Assembly (NCBI RefSeq): GCF_026410085.1 | Contig: NZ_CP112866.1 | Location: 1,550,001-1,614,000 of the forward strand | Origin: Pseudomonas quebecensis | Lineage (GTDB): Bacteria; Pseudomonadota; Gammaproteobacteria; Pseudomonadales; Pseudomonadaceae | DNA length: 64,000 bases | Direction of reading: 5' to 3' | Shown here: in pieces, positions 1-8,471 of the stretch | Position numbering within the stretch: position 1 is the stretch's first letter | How the letters are laid out: every line of letters starts with the position of its first letter | The notes under the pieces: generated by a model | Seen by the model: only the letters and a program-made list of their open reading frames with translations | What the model was told of the DNA's origin: nothing | Database searches by the model: none | Program-made: the position numbers and the translations under genes

Positions 1-804
1 CCGGTGCGTGGCAATCCAGATCAACAACCCCGCTTGAAACACCGTAAACGCCACCAGGCAGGTGATGGTAAAGCGCAAGCCGCTGTCTTCGCGTTTGAAC
101 TTGGTGACCTTTTCTTCTTCCTTGCGCAGCTTCACTTCCTGTTCCAGCAGGTTCTGCTCCGCCTGTTGCAGCATTTGCGCGGCTTCAAGGATTTCCACGA
201 ACTGCACCTTCTCGGTGTTCCAGCTGTCCAGCACGGCGCTGACCTTGCCGGGTTGCACATTGCCTTTGAGGTGCTGCACGTCGGCGTAGGCCACGTCGAA
301 GCCCTGGACGCGCAAGAAGTGATCGCGGCGCAGGCGTGTGGATTCGTTGAGGGCGTCCTTGTTGGCCAGGTCGACGCCGTCGACGCGGTAATGGCCCCCG
401 TGCTTTTTCGCCCACGCCGCAGCCTGGGCCACCAGGAATCGACCGATGCCACGGTTGGGCGGTTCGATTTCCAGGCTGTTGCCGGGGCCGAAATGCACGC
501 GATGTGTATCGTGGTCCACCCACACATCCAGATGGTTCTGCTCACGGCGCACGCGCTGGCCGGGCAGTTGGATAACCATGCGCAGCAAACTGCGGTGCTT
601 GTCGTTGCGCTCGGCATAGCCGAACTGCACGAACCGCAGCGGCCGTGCACCGGTGGCGCGGTCGGTGGCCAGGGGCGCCAGGCGCAGCATCTTGAAATGT
701 TCGGCTTGAACATCCGCCCACGGCAAAGGCGCCGCGTCGGCAACCTCGGGTGGCGCGGCCGAGGCGTCGGCGGTCGGTTCGGGTAGTACTTCAGTGGTTG
801 TCAT
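1..804 (-). CDS. GNAT-like domain protein with coiled coil and membrane segment (3' end outside window)
   Basis: The reading frame runs without a stop from the ATG at 804 to the window edge, so 268 residues are visible and the C-terminus is missing. The N-terminal ~35 residues are Ala/Pro/Glu-rich. Residues ~35-200 resemble an acetyltransferase-like fold, with a GIGRFLVAQAAAWAKKHG stretch like the acetyl-CoA loop and helix of GNAT proteins, followed by a DHFLRVQGFDV strand region. Residues ~215-245 are a charged Gln/Glu/Lys-rich helix, probably a coiled coil. A hydrophobic segment follows near residue 250 (FTITCLVAFTVFQAGLLIWIA). The acetyltransferase assignment is inferred from pattern only and no substrate can be given. 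It lies upstream of, and on the same strand as, nothing else visible; the next gene on its 5' side is a separate hydrolase. Confidence 0.7.
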   Translation of the reverse strand, partial: MTTTEVLPEPTADASAAPPEVADAAPLPWADVQAEHFKMLRLAPLATDRATGARPLRFVQFGYAERNDKHRSLLRMVIQLPGQRVRREQNHLDVWVDHDTHRVHFGPGNSLEIEPPNRGIGRFLVAQAAAWAKKHGGHYRVDGVDLANKDALNESTRLRRDHFLRVQGFDVAYADVQHLKGNVQPGKVSAVLDSWNTEKVQFVEILEAAQMLQQAEQNLLEQEVKLRKEEEKVTKFKREDSGLRFTITCLVAFTVFQAGLLIWIATHR

Positions 805-903
805 GCGGTGCGATCCTGTCCAGGCCCAGCGAGCCGACAGTCTTTTTACTGTCGACCCTGGGCTTATCGGCCGGATTTGCCAGAACTGGAGGTAATTTGT
901 CGC

Positions 904-1866
904 TTATCGGGTTTGAAGTCCGTCGATAAAGCGCACTATGCGGTTGCCCAGCTCTGCGGCAAGCGGCAGTTGCGGGTCGTTGTAGGATGCCAGCTGCTGT
1001 TTCACCTCCTTGGGCACGATGCGCATCACATGATTCATGCCGTCGATCACCACCAATTGCGCGTCAGGTTTGGCCTGCTTGAGTTGCTGTGCGTCGCTCA
1101 CGCCCACCTGGATGTCGTGGGTGCCCTGGATAATCAGTGCCGGCATGCTCAGCTTGGCGAACGCGGCCGACGGGTCGGCGCGGAACAGGCTGATCAGATA
1201 CGGCTGCACGCTCGGTCGGAAAATACCTTCCAGCGGAGCAGGGACATCGGCGTCCACCTGGCCGGCCTTGAGGTGGTCGAGGATCTCATTGCTGCGCAGC
1301 AGCAGCGCAGGGGGCAGGTGATCGGCCAGTTGCTGGCGGATCACCTGGTCGACCGGGCGCGCACTGCCCGATAAGGAAATCACGCCAGCCGGTTGCAGCT
1401 GCGGCGCCGCGAGCGCCGCCACCAGTGCGCCCTCGCTGTGACCCAGCACGATCACCGGGCCCATGCGCTTGTCGGCCTTGAGCAGCTTGCCCCAGGCTAC
1501 AGCGTCGGCGACATAGGCATCCAGAGTCAGGTTGCGTTCGTCCGGGGTGGCGGCCAGGCTGGCGGCCACGCCGCGCTTGTCGTAGCGCACGCTGGCAATG
1601 TTGTGCCGGGCCAGCACCCAGGCCAGGCGCTTGAGGCTGTCGTTGCGTGCGCCGTCGGCGCTGTTGCCGTTGCGATCGGTAGGCCCGGAACCGGCAATGA
1701 TCAACACCACCGGCACCGGGCGGTCCGACTGCGGCAGCAGCAGCGAGCCGAACAACTCGCCATTGCCCGTATCGAGGCTGATAGGCCGTTGCAGTACAAC
1801 GGGGGAGGCGGCGTGAGCCAGGGTGGTCAAGAGGGTGAGGGTGAACAGCAAAACTCGCAGCATCAT
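904..1866 (-). CDS. Exported alpha/beta hydrolase
   Basis: A 320-residue serine hydrolase of the alpha/beta fold with an N-terminal signal peptide (MLRVLLFTLTLLTTLAHAA), so it probably acts in the periplasm. The oxyanion region is VVLIIAGSGPTDRNGNS near residues 55-70. The nucleophile elbow is GHSEGA with Ser144. An Asp in IQGTHDIQVG and a His in DGMNHVMR near the C-terminus complete a plausible Ser-Asp-His triad. The GSGPTDRNGNS motif is common in bacterial hydrolases annotated as S9-peptidase-like or DUF3887-associated, but the substrate is unknown. It reads away from aroC, and the ~140 bp between them must carry divergent promoters. Two adjacent ATG codons make the start ambiguous by one residue. 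Confidence 0.85.
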   Translation of the reverse strand: MMLRVLLFTLTLLTTLAHAASPVVLQRPISLDTGNGELFGSLLLPQSDRPVPVVLIIAGSGPTDRNGNSADGARNDSLKRLAWVLARHNIASVRYDKRGVAASLAATPDERNLTLDAYVADAVAWGKLLKADKRMGPVIVLGHSEGALVAALAAPQLQPAGVISLSGSARPVDQVIRQQLADHLPPALLLRSNEILDHLKAGQVDADVPAPLEGIFRPSVQPYLISLFRADPSAAFAKLSMPALIIQGTHDIQVGVSDAQQLKQAKPDAQLVVIDGMNHVMRIVPKEVKQQLASYNDPQLPLAAELGNRIVRFIDGLQTR

Positions 1867-1946
1867 CGCGCCATCATCAGGGAGGTGCCGGTTGGACCCA
1901 TGCCGACCGGTAAGGTTTCGAGGATGAACTAGTCGGTGGGCCCGCG

Positions 1947-1952
1947 TATACT
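1947..1952 (+). promoter_or_regulatory. Possible -10 hexamer upstream of aroC
   Basis: TATACT lies 57 bp before the aroC start in the divergent intergenic region. No good -35 hexamer is seen at the right distance, so this is only a weak sigma-70 candidate. Confidence 0.3.
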
Positions 1953-2008
1953 GGCGCGCTTGGTTATCACCCCTGAGTGATTACAACTGATTTCACGGAG
2001 CGCCCTGC

Positions 2009-3100
2009 ATGTCCGGCAATACCTTCGGCAAGCTGTTCACTGTCACCACCGCGGGCGAAAGCCATGGCCCGGCGTTGGTCGCCATTGTCGACGGCTGCCC
2101 GCCCGGCCTTGAGTTGAGCCTGGACGACCTGCAGCGTGACCTCGACCGCCGCAAGCCCGGCACCAGCCGCCACACCACCCAGCGCCAGGAACCCGATGAA
2201 GTCGAGATCCTCTCCGGCGTGTTCGAAGGCCGCACCACCGGCTGCGCCATCGGCCTGCTGATTCGCAATACCGATCAGAAGTCCAAGGACTATTCGGCGA
2301 TCAAGGACCTGTTCCGCCCGGCCCACGCCGACTACACCTACCACCACAAATACGGTGAGCGCGACTACCGTGGCGGCGGCCGCAGTTCGGCGCGGGAAAC
2401 CGCCATGCGCGTGGCCGCCGGGGCTATTGCCAAGAAATACCTGGCAACCCAGGGCATCCTGATCCGTGGCTACATGAGCCAGCTTGGCCCGATTGAAATC
2501 CCGTTCAAGACCTGGGACAGCGTGCAAGACAACGCGTTTTTCTGCCCCGACCCGGACAAGGTGCCCGAGCTGGAGGCCTACATGGACCAGCTGCGCCGTG
2601 ACCAGGATTCGGTCGGCGCCAAGATCACCGTGGTCGCCGAAGGCGTCAAGCCGGGCCTCGGCGAGCCGATTTTCGACCGTCTCGACGCCGAACTGGCCCA
2701 CGCGCTGATGAGCATCAATGCGGTCAAGGGCGTGGAGATCGGCGCCGGTTTCGCCTGTGTCGCCCAGCGCGGCACCGAGCATCGCGATGAGCTGACGCCG
2801 CAAGGTTTCCTCAGCAACAACGCGGGCGGTATCCTCGGTGGTATTTCTTCCGGCCAGCCCATCGTTGCGCACCTGGCACTCAAAGCCACGTCGAGCATCA
2901 CCACCCCGGGCCGCTCGATCGACGTGCACGGCAACCCGGTGGACGTGATCACCAAGGGTCGTCACGATCCCTGCGTCGGCATCCGCGCCACGCCGATCGC
3001 CGAAGCAATGATGGCCATCGTGCTGATGGACCATCTGCTGCGCAATCGCGGGCAAAACGCCGATGTGCGTGTGAGTACACCGGTGCTGGGCCATCTGTGA
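2009..3100 (+). CDS. aroC: Chorismate synthase
   Basis: This 363-residue protein catalyses the last shikimate-pathway step, EPSP to chorismate, in the cytoplasm with reduced FMN. The N-terminus ([19 protein letters not shown]) carries the family signature 1 with the conserved [16 protein letters not shown] near residue 125 is signature 2. The C-terminal [17 protein letters not shown] is signature 3, containing the RHDPC motif. Length and start match the family. The start follows a CGGAG ribosome-binding site. It is followed after 10 bp by an MFS transporter on the same strand, an order I recall from P. aeruginosa PA1681-PA1682. Confidence 0.98.
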   Translation: MSGNTFGKLFTVTTAGESHGPALVAIVDGCPPGLELSLDDLQRDLDRRKPGTSRHTTQRQEPDEVEILSGVFEGRTTGCAIGLLIRNTDQKSKDYSAIKDLFRPAHADYTYHHKYGERDYRGGGRSSARETAMRVAAGAIAKKYLATQGILIRGYMSQLGPIEIPFKTWDSVQDNAFFCPDPDKVPELEAYMDQLRRDQDSVGAKITVVAEGVKPGLGEPIFDRLDAELAHALMSINAVKGVEIGAGFACVAQRGTEHRDELTPQGFLSNNAGGILGGISSGQPIVAHLALKATSSITTPGRSIDVHGNPVDVITKGRHDPCVGIRATPIAEAMMAIVLMDHLLRNRGQNADVRVSTPVLGHL

Positions 3101-3110
3101 CGGGCTGGTT

Positions 3111-4271
3111 GTGACAGCCCTTCCGTATTGGCGCCTCTCCAGTTTCTATCTGTTCTACTTCGCCCTGCTGGGGGCGACGGCACCGTTCCTGGCGCTGTAC
3201 TTCGATCACCTGGGGTTCTCCAGCGCGCGTATCGGCGAGCTGGTGGCCATCCCCATGCTGATGCGCTGCGTGGCCCCGAACCTGTGGGGCTGGCTGGGTG
3301 ACTACACCGGTCGTCGCCTGGCCATCGTGCGTTTTGGCGCGGTGTGTACGTTGCTGAGTTTTTCGCTGATTTTCGTCAGCCACAGCTACGCCTGGCTGGC
3401 GCTGGTGATGGCGCTGCATGCGTTCTTCTGGCACGCGGTGTTGCCGCAGTTTGAAGTCATCACCCTGGCTCACCTGCAAACACAGACTTCACGCTACAGC
3501 CAGATCCGCCTGTGGGGCTCCATCGGTTTTATCCTCACCGTGGTCATCATGGGCCGCCTGTTCGATTGGCTGAGCCTGGACATTTACCCGGTGGTGGTCG
3601 TGGTGATCATGGCCGGGATTATCGGCGCCAGCCTGTGGGTGCCAAATGCGCAACCGGCCAGCCACGGCAATCGCCTGGCCGGGGATGGTTTCCTCAAGCA
3701 ACTGCGCAGCCCCGGCGTGCTGGCGTTTTACCTGTGCGTGGCGCTGATGCAGATGAGCCACGGCCCGTATTACACATTTCTGACCTTGCACCTCGAGCAC
3801 CTGGGCTACAGCCGTGGGGTGATCGGGTTGCTATGGGCGCTGGGGGTGGTGGCCGAAGTGCTGATGTTCCTCGGCATGAGCCGTATCCTCACGCGTTTTT
3901 CGCTGCGCCGGGTGCTGCTGGCCAGCTTTGTGCTGGCGGCGCTGCGCTGGTTACTGTTGGGCAGCTTTGCCGAATTCTTCTGGGTGTTGCTGCTGGCGCA
4001 GGTGATGCACGCCGCGACCTTCGGCAGTTTCCATGCCGCCGCGATTGCCTTCGTGCAGCGCAGCTTCGGCGCCAGACAACAGGGCCAGGGCCAGGCGCTG
4101 TACGCTGCGTTGTCCGGCACCGGCGGTGCCTTGGGCGCGCTGTATGCCGGTTACAGCTGGAACCTGTTGGGCCCGACCTTCACCTTTAGTCTTGCCAGCG
4201 TCGCCGCCCTGGCCGCGGCCGTTATCATCGGCTTTCGATTGCACGAGCAGAACCAAGGAACCCCTCAATGA
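3111..4271 (+). CDS. MFS transporter, HcaT-like (MFS_1_like)
   Basis: A 386-residue inner-membrane protein with about 12 hydrophobic segments and a GTG start, 10 bp after aroC. The N-terminal WRLSSFYLFYFALLGATAPF and the loop LWGWLGDYTGRR (D-x-x-G-R-R, the MFS motif A region) place it with the MFS_1_like/HcaT nucleoside and phenylpropionate transporter group. The substrate cannot be read from sequence. In P. aeruginosa the same position (PA1682, from memory) precedes methionine-salvage genes, so a role in uptake of a methylthio-sugar or related compound is possible but unproven. Its stop overlaps the next start (ATGA), indicating translational coupling with the acireductone-dioxygenase-like gene. 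Confidence 0.9.
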   Translation: MTALPYWRLSSFYLFYFALLGATAPFLALYFDHLGFSSARIGELVAIPMLMRCVAPNLWGWLGDYTGRRLAIVRFGAVCTLLSFSLIFVSHSYAWLALVMALHAFFWHAVLPQFEVITLAHLQTQTSRYSQIRLWGSIGFILTVVIMGRLFDWLSLDIYPVVVVVIMAGIIGASLWVPNAQPASHGNRLAGDGFLKQLRSPGVLAFYLCVALMQMSHGPYYTFLTLHLEHLGYSRGVIGLLWALGVVAEVLMFLGMSRILTRFSLRRVLLASFVLAALRWLLLGSFAEFFWVLLLAQVMHAATFGSFHAAAIAFVQRSFGARQQGQGQALYAALSGTGGALGALYAGYSWNLLGPTFTFSLASVAALAAAVIIGFRLHEQNQGTPQ

Positions 4272-4774
4272 GCTATGTCGCCGTCTACCACGTCGCTGCA
4301 CCGGATACGCCGAACAAGGTCCTGACCCATGTCGAAGATATCGCCAGCACCCTGGCCGAGCACGGTGTACGGTTCGAGCGCTGGCAACCCGGCCCGATCG
4401 AGAAGGGCGCCAGCGACGCCGTGATGATCGAGGCCTATCGCGCACCGATCAATGACCTGGGCTACAGCAACGTCGAGGTACTCAACATCACACACCCTTT
4501 CCCGGCACGCGCCGAACAGCGTTGCCGAGACACCCACGGCTATTTTTTCATCGCCGGCCAAGGACTCTTCGGCCTGCACATGGGCGAGGACGTCTACATC
4601 GTGCGCTGCGAGAAAAACGATCTACTGATCGTGCCGGCCGACACAGCGCACTGGCTGGACTTCGGTGAGCATCCCCATGCCGTGGCGCTGCGCATGTTCA
4701 ACAGCGCCGAGGGTTGCGTGCCGGTATTGACCGCAGACGCCATCGCCGGCTGTTTTCCCGGTTTGGACGATTAG
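4268..4774 (+). CDS. Acireductone dioxygenase-like cupin with altered metal ligands (decayed mtnD paralogue)
   Basis: This 168-residue cupin clearly derives from acireductone dioxygenase (MtnD). Its start (YHVAAPDTPNKVLTHVEDIA) and its end (CEKNDLLIVPADTAHWLDFGEHP) follow the pseudomonad enzyme closely. The metal site does not. The family H-x-H-x3-E is here Gln84-x-Cys86-x3-His90, and only the last ligand, His128, is kept. The linker before the site is also shorter by roughly ten residues. The canonical Fe/Ni reaction of methionine salvage is therefore unlikely. The start overlaps the MFS stop by 4 bp. In the P. aeruginosa order aroC-MFS-mtnB-mtnD-mtnC (from memory), mtnB would come next and mtnC would follow; neither is present here. 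It could be a non-functional remnant or a cupin with a new metal or role. The reading frame is intact. Confidence 0.85.
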   Translation: MSYVAVYHVAAPDTPNKVLTHVEDIASTLAEHGVRFERWQPGPIEKGASDAVMIEAYRAPINDLGYSNVEVLNITHPFPARAEQRCRDTHGYFFIAGQGLFGLHMGEDVYIVRCEKNDLLIVPADTAHWLDFGEHPHAVALRMFNSAEGCVPVLTADAIAGCFPGLDD

Positions 4775-4983
4775 GCCCTTGCGTCAGAATCTTCAATCCC
4801 GAAACGTTGTAAGTTTGTGTGGGAAGTAGCTGAGTCAGTTGTAGGGCGCTGCTGTTTATCCTGAGCCCTGCCCATGGGCGCTCCTGGTTGTGTAACTCTT
4901 CTGCGGCCTCAGTGTTTGTATCGCCTGTCAATAGGAGGAATCCGAAGGGTGATAAGGCATTAGCCAATAAAAGGAGAGAACCG

Positions 4984-5253
4984 ATGAATCGCCCAGAGGA
5001 GCCGTTTGAAGCGTCGTATTCCGTGCCTAATGCTGTCAGAAGGCGCCTTAACCTGTCCGGCAAAGCGCTGACCTGTTCAGAGTTGGAGATCCTGCGATGG
5101 GCCTCGGAAGGCAAGACTGTCTGGGAAATCAGCCAGATTCGCGCCACGTCCGAGGCCACAGTGAAATTTCACCTGCGCAATATCTACGGCAAATTGCAGG
5201 TCAACAATCGCGTGCAAGCGATGAACGAAGCCGCACGCCGGGGCCTATGTTGA
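4984..5253 (+). CDS. Small LuxR-type HTH DNA-binding protein
   Basis: This 89-residue protein consists almost only of a LuxR/GerE helix-turn-helix, seen as LTCSELEILRWASEGKTVWE, then TSEATVKFHLRNIYGKL, then the recognition-helix end RVQAMNEAARRGL. It has no receiver or autoinducer-binding domain. The ATG at 4984 is chosen because AAGGAGAG sits 6-8 bp upstream; an upstream in-frame start at 4888 would add 32 residues of non-conserved sequence. It is monocistronic, closed by a strong terminator. Target genes are unknown. Orphan HTH-only LuxR proteins are common in pseudomonads. Confidence 0.85.
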   Translation: MNRPEEPFEASYSVPNAVRRRLNLSGKALTCSELEILRWASEGKTVWEISQIRATSEATVKFHLRNIYGKLQVNNRVQAMNEAARRGLC

Positions 5254-5265
5254 ACCCACAAAAAA

Positions 5266-5302
5266 GGGCCGCGACGCTCAACGGCGTCGCGGCCCTTTTT
5301 TT
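5266..5302. terminator. Bidirectional rho-independent terminator
   Basis: A 12-bp GC-rich stem (GGGCCGCGACGC / GCGTCGCGGCCC) with a 6-nt loop, an A-run on the left and a T-run on the right. It lies between the convergent luxR-type gene and the DUF3509 gene and can serve both. Confidence 0.92.
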
Positions 5303-5313
5303 GCGCTGCTGAC

Positions 5314-5592
5314 TTACGCGGAATGGTAAGTCGGCAGGGCGAAGCGATTCTGGCTTTGCAGCATGGAAATCTGCGGCAGCTCGCTGGCTTGCTCGGCCAG
5401 GTCACGGCGGATCGCGCTGATCACCCAGGTCAGTTGGTCGGCGGTGTGCAACTGCTGGTAAGAGATCGAACGCTTGACCTGCTTGCCTTCACTGTTGCGC
5501 AGGGTCAACAGGATGCCGCCGTCCGGACGAGGCTGAGTGGTGACGTCGTAGTTGGAGAATACCGAAGCGAATTTATCTTGGATCAGGCTCAT
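5314..5592 (-). CDS. DUF3509 family protein
   Basis: A 92-residue cytoplasmic protein starting MSLIQDKFASVFSNYDV. Its residues match the Pseudomonas DUF3509 family, including the central RPDGGILLTLRNSEGK strand pair and the ADQLTWVISAIRRDLAE helix. Function is unknown. The start at 5592 is preferred over an in-frame ATG 15 bp upstream because TGGAG lies 9 bp before it. The promoter region holds a near-consensus sigma-54 site at 5639-5654. The gene ends against a bidirectional terminator. Confidence 0.88.
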   Translation of the reverse strand: MSLIQDKFASVFSNYDVTTQPRPDGGILLTLRNSEGKQVKRSISYQQLHTADQLTWVISAIRRDLAEQASELPQISMLQSQNRFALPTYHSA

Positions 5593-5638
5593 GTTTATCA
5601 GCTCCATTGGCTCAAGTGGGCAAGCATGGAGTGATAGG

Positions 5639-5654
5639 TGCAGCGATTGTGCCA
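5639..5654 (-). promoter_or_regulatory. Candidate sigma-54 (RpoN) promoter of the DUF3509 gene
   Basis: On the minus strand the site reads TGGCACAATCGCTGCA. The -24 GG and -12 GC are 10 nt apart as required, and all consensus positions match except one T to C in the -12 block. It lies 47 bp before the start codon, giving a leader of about 35 nt. No activator site was identified. Confidence 0.6.
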
Positions 5655-5986
5655 GCTAGCAGAAATTAAAAAACTCTTTATAAATCATAGGCTTGCAAAA
5701 AATCAGAATTTTCGATTTCGTGCAATTTGCATGAATGGCCATCATGCATCCTGCATTTTGCGTTACTCGATGCGGTGCAATCGGCATCTGGTTATGTTTA
5801 AAGACTGCGCAGGCGCCGCTAAATTCCCTTTTGCCGAGCACGCCTGTCGGGATACAAAACTTTTCAAATCCCGCGTGTACAGCTGAAGAGGGGCTCACGT
5901 ATTTTCCCGCTAGGTATCTGGCAGCGTCCTACGGTGAAGCTGCTGCCTGTGCATCATTCGAAGAATAAGAAAAAGGACGTTCCACC
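5655..5986. other. AT-rich intergenic region upstream of the acyl-CoA synthetase
   Basis: Together with the sigma-54 site this is part of a 394-bp divergent gap. It is visibly richer in A/T than its neighbours, notably around 5660-5740, and contains repeated GCAT/TGCAT words near 5725-5760. No convincing ORF, hairpin terminator or sigma-70 promoter pair was found. The ribosome-binding site AAAAAGGA precedes the next gene. Confidence 0.5.
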
Positions 5987-7810
5987 ATGAACCCTCCGCA
6001 CGGCGACATGATCACCTGGGGCAAGATGCTGCGTAAGGTGCCCGCCATTGTCCGCGCGCTGCCGCGCGTGGTGCGCGGCCTGCGCGCGGCGAATGTCACC
6101 GACCCCGGCCAACCGTGCGGGCTGGGTTGGCACTTCGAGCAAGCCACCTTGCGCAACCCGCACGGCCACGCGGTGCTGTATGGCGACCGCGTGCTCAGTT
6201 ACGCCGACGTCAATCGGCAGGCCAACCGTATCGCCCATTACCTGCAGGCCCAAGGCGTGGGCAAGGGGGACGTCGTTGCGCTGTTTATTGAAAACCGCCC
6301 CGAGTTGCTGCTGTGTGTGCTGGCGGTAGCCAAGCTGGGTGGCGTCTGCGCGATGGTCAATACCGCGCAAACCCAGGCAACGTTGGTGCACAGCCTCAAC
6401 CTGGTCAGCCCGGTGGCGATTGTGGTCGGCGGGGAATTGATGGGGGCCTATGACGCTGTGCGCGATCAGGTATCGATCCAGGCCGCGCGCACCTGGTTCA
6501 TTCCTGACCAGCCCGCACCAGAGCCCGAGGGCTATATCGAACTGATCGCGGCCAGTGCCGACTGCCCGGAGGGCAACCCGGCCAGCACTGCCCAGGTGTT
6601 CTTCAACGACCCCTGTTTCTATATCTATACCTCCGGCACGACTGGCCTGCCCAAGGCCGGCATCATGAAACACGGGCGCTGGACCAGGACCGCCGTGAGT
6701 TTCGGCCGTATCGCCCTGGACATGGGCCCTGACGAAGTTCTCTATTGCACCTTGCCGCTGTACCACGCCACCGGCCTGTGTGTGTGCTGGGGCTCGGCGA
6801 TTGTCGGCGCGTCGGGGTTCGCTATCCGCCGCAAGTTCAGCGCCAGCCAGTTCTGGGACGATGTGCGCACGTTCAACGCGACCACCCTGGGCTATGTGGG
6901 GGAGTTGTGCCGTTACCTGCTCGACCAGCCGCCGAGCGAAAGCGATCGAGCCCACCGTGTCACCAAAATGGTCGGCAATGGCCTGCGCCCCGGTGTATGG
7001 GCCCAGTTCAAGGCGCGATACGGCGTGGCGCATGTCTGCGAGTTATACGCTGCCAGTGACGGCAATATCGGTTTTACCAACGTGCTGAATTTCGACAACA
7101 CCATCGGCTTTTGCCTGCAGCATTGGGCACTGGTGGACTACGCCCATGACAGCGGCGAACCCATTCGTGGCGGCGATGGTTTCATGCGCAAGGTGCAGAC
7201 GGGCGGGCAGGGGCTGTTGCTGGCCAGGATCGATGACAAGTCGCCCTTCGACGGTTACACCGACCCGGAAAAGAATCTCAGGGTCATCCTCACCGACGTC
7301 TTCGAACCGGGTGATCGTTACTTCAATACCGGCGATCTGTTGCGCAGCATCGGGTTCGGCCATGCGCAGTTCGTCGATCGCCTGGGGGACACTTATCGTT
7401 GGAAGGGTGAAAACGTCTCCACCACCGAGGTCGAGAATGTGCTGCTGCAGCATCCGCAGATCGCCGAAGTGGTGGCCTATGGCGTTGAAATCAACAACAC
7501 CAACGGGCGCGCCGGCATGGTCGCGATCACCCCAAGCGAGTCCCTGGCCGCACTGGACATGCGTGAACTGCTGCAATTTGCCCACAGTCAGTTGCCCCCC
7601 TACGCAGTGCCGCTATTCCTGCGGATCAAGGTGCAGATGGAAACCACCGGCACCTTCAAGTACCAGAAAGTACGGCTTAAGGAAGAAGCCTTTGACCCGG
7701 CCAGGGCGGGCAACGACCCGGTGTATGCCTGGCTGCCGGGGTCGCAGGGGTACGTACCGGTCACCGGTGAGTTACTGGCGCAAATCCAGGGCGGCCATTT
7801 TCGCTATTGA
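5987..7810 (+). CDS. Long-chain acyl-CoA synthetase, FATP/FadD6-like
   Basis: A 607-residue AMP-forming ligase that activates fatty acids to acyl-CoA. Residues 212-222 hold the phosphate-binding YIYTSGTTGLPKA motif. Further motifs are the YHATGLC region, the adenine-binding YAASDGNIGF, and the hinge region FNTGDLLRSIGFGHAQFVDRLGDTYRWKGENVSTTEVE. The EGNIGF-like and RDTFRWKGENVST-type sequences are diagnostic for the very-long-chain acyl-CoA synthetase/FATP branch, not classic FadD. The N-terminus is weakly amphipathic, suggesting membrane association. It stands alone with an AAAAAGGA ribosome-binding site. Confidence 0.93.
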   Translation: MNPPHGDMITWGKMLRKVPAIVRALPRVVRGLRAANVTDPGQPCGLGWHFEQATLRNPHGHAVLYGDRVLSYADVNRQANRIAHYLQAQGVGKGDVVALFIENRPELLLCVLAVAKLGGVCAMVNTAQTQATLVHSLNLVSPVAIVVGGELMGAYDAVRDQVSIQAARTWFIPDQPAPEPEGYIELIAASADCPEGNPASTAQVFFNDPCFYIYTSGTTGLPKAGIMKHGRWTRTAVSFGRIALDMGPDEVLYCTLPLYHATGLCVCWGSAIVGASGFAIRRKFSASQFWDDVRTFNATTLGYVGELCRYLLDQPPSESDRAHRVTKMVGNGLRPGVWAQFKARYGVAHVCELYAASDGNIGFTNVLNFDNTIGFCLQHWALVDYAHDSGEPIRGGDGFMRKVQTGGQGLLLARIDDKSPFDGYTDPEKNLRVILTDVFEPGDRYFNTGDLLRSIGFGHAQFVDRLGDTYRWKGENVSTTEVENVLLQHPQIAEVVAYGVEINNTNGRAGMVAITPSESLAALDMRELLQFAHSQLPPYAVPLFLRIKVQMETTGTFKYQKVRLKEEAFDPARAGNDPVYAWLPGSQGYVPVTGELLAQIQGGHFRY

Positions 7811-7917
7811 TTGTGGCTATGGGGGCTTTTGACAAAAAAGCCATGACAGTGGGGAACTCCGTCGCGACACTGGGCGCCCTATGAGTACTTGAATTCGCAC
7901 CCGCTAAGGAGCCCCGC

Positions 7918-8430
7918 ATGTCCACCCCTCGACAAATGACCGAAGACGAAGCCGCCGAATTTGCCGAACAGGTCTTCGATGTGGCCCGCAAAGGCGACGC
8001 CGCCATGCTCGCCGCGCTGCTGGCCAAGGGTTTGCCGGCCAACTTGCGCAACCACAATGGCGACACCTTGCTGATGCTCGCCGCGTACCACGGCCATGCC
8101 GAAGCGGTCAAAGTATTGCTGGAATTCAAGGCCAACCCGCTGATCGCCAACGACAAGAATCAATTACCGATCGCCGGCGCGGCGTTCAAAGGCAATCTGC
8201 CCGTGGTCAAGGCCCTGATCGAAGGCGGTACACCGGTGGAGGCCGCATCTTCGGACGGTCGCACCGCGTTGATGATGGCGGCGATGTTCAATCGCGTTGA
8301 AATGCTCGACTACCTGCTCGCCCAGGGCGCCAACCCCAACGCCACCGACGCCCAGGGCGCTACGGCGCTGGCGGCGGCGCAAACCATGGGTGCGATGGAT
8401 ACGGCGGCGCGCTTGCAGAATCTGGTGTAG
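7918..8430 (+). CDS. Ankyrin repeat protein
   Basis: A 170-residue protein with about four ankyrin repeats spanning residues ~45-165. Typical cores are NGDTLLMLAAYHGHAEAVKVLL, GRTALMMAAMFNRVEMLDYLL and GANPNATDAQGATALAAAQ. It lacks a signal peptide and transmembrane segments, so it is probably a cytoplasmic protein-protein adaptor; partners are unknown. The start ATG follows TAAGGAG. The next gene begins 41 bp later on the same strand and may be co-transcribed. Confidence 0.9.
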   Translation: MSTPRQMTEDEAAEFAEQVFDVARKGDAAMLAALLAKGLPANLRNHNGDTLLMLAAYHGHAEAVKVLLEFKANPLIANDKNQLPIAGAAFKGNLPVVKALIEGGTPVEAASSDGRTALMMAAMFNRVEMLDYLLAQGANPNATDAQGATALAAAQTMGAMDTAARLQNLV

Positions 8431-8471
8431 GCTTTGCGCCCTCGAAAATCACACCGCTGCAGGAATGCCCC

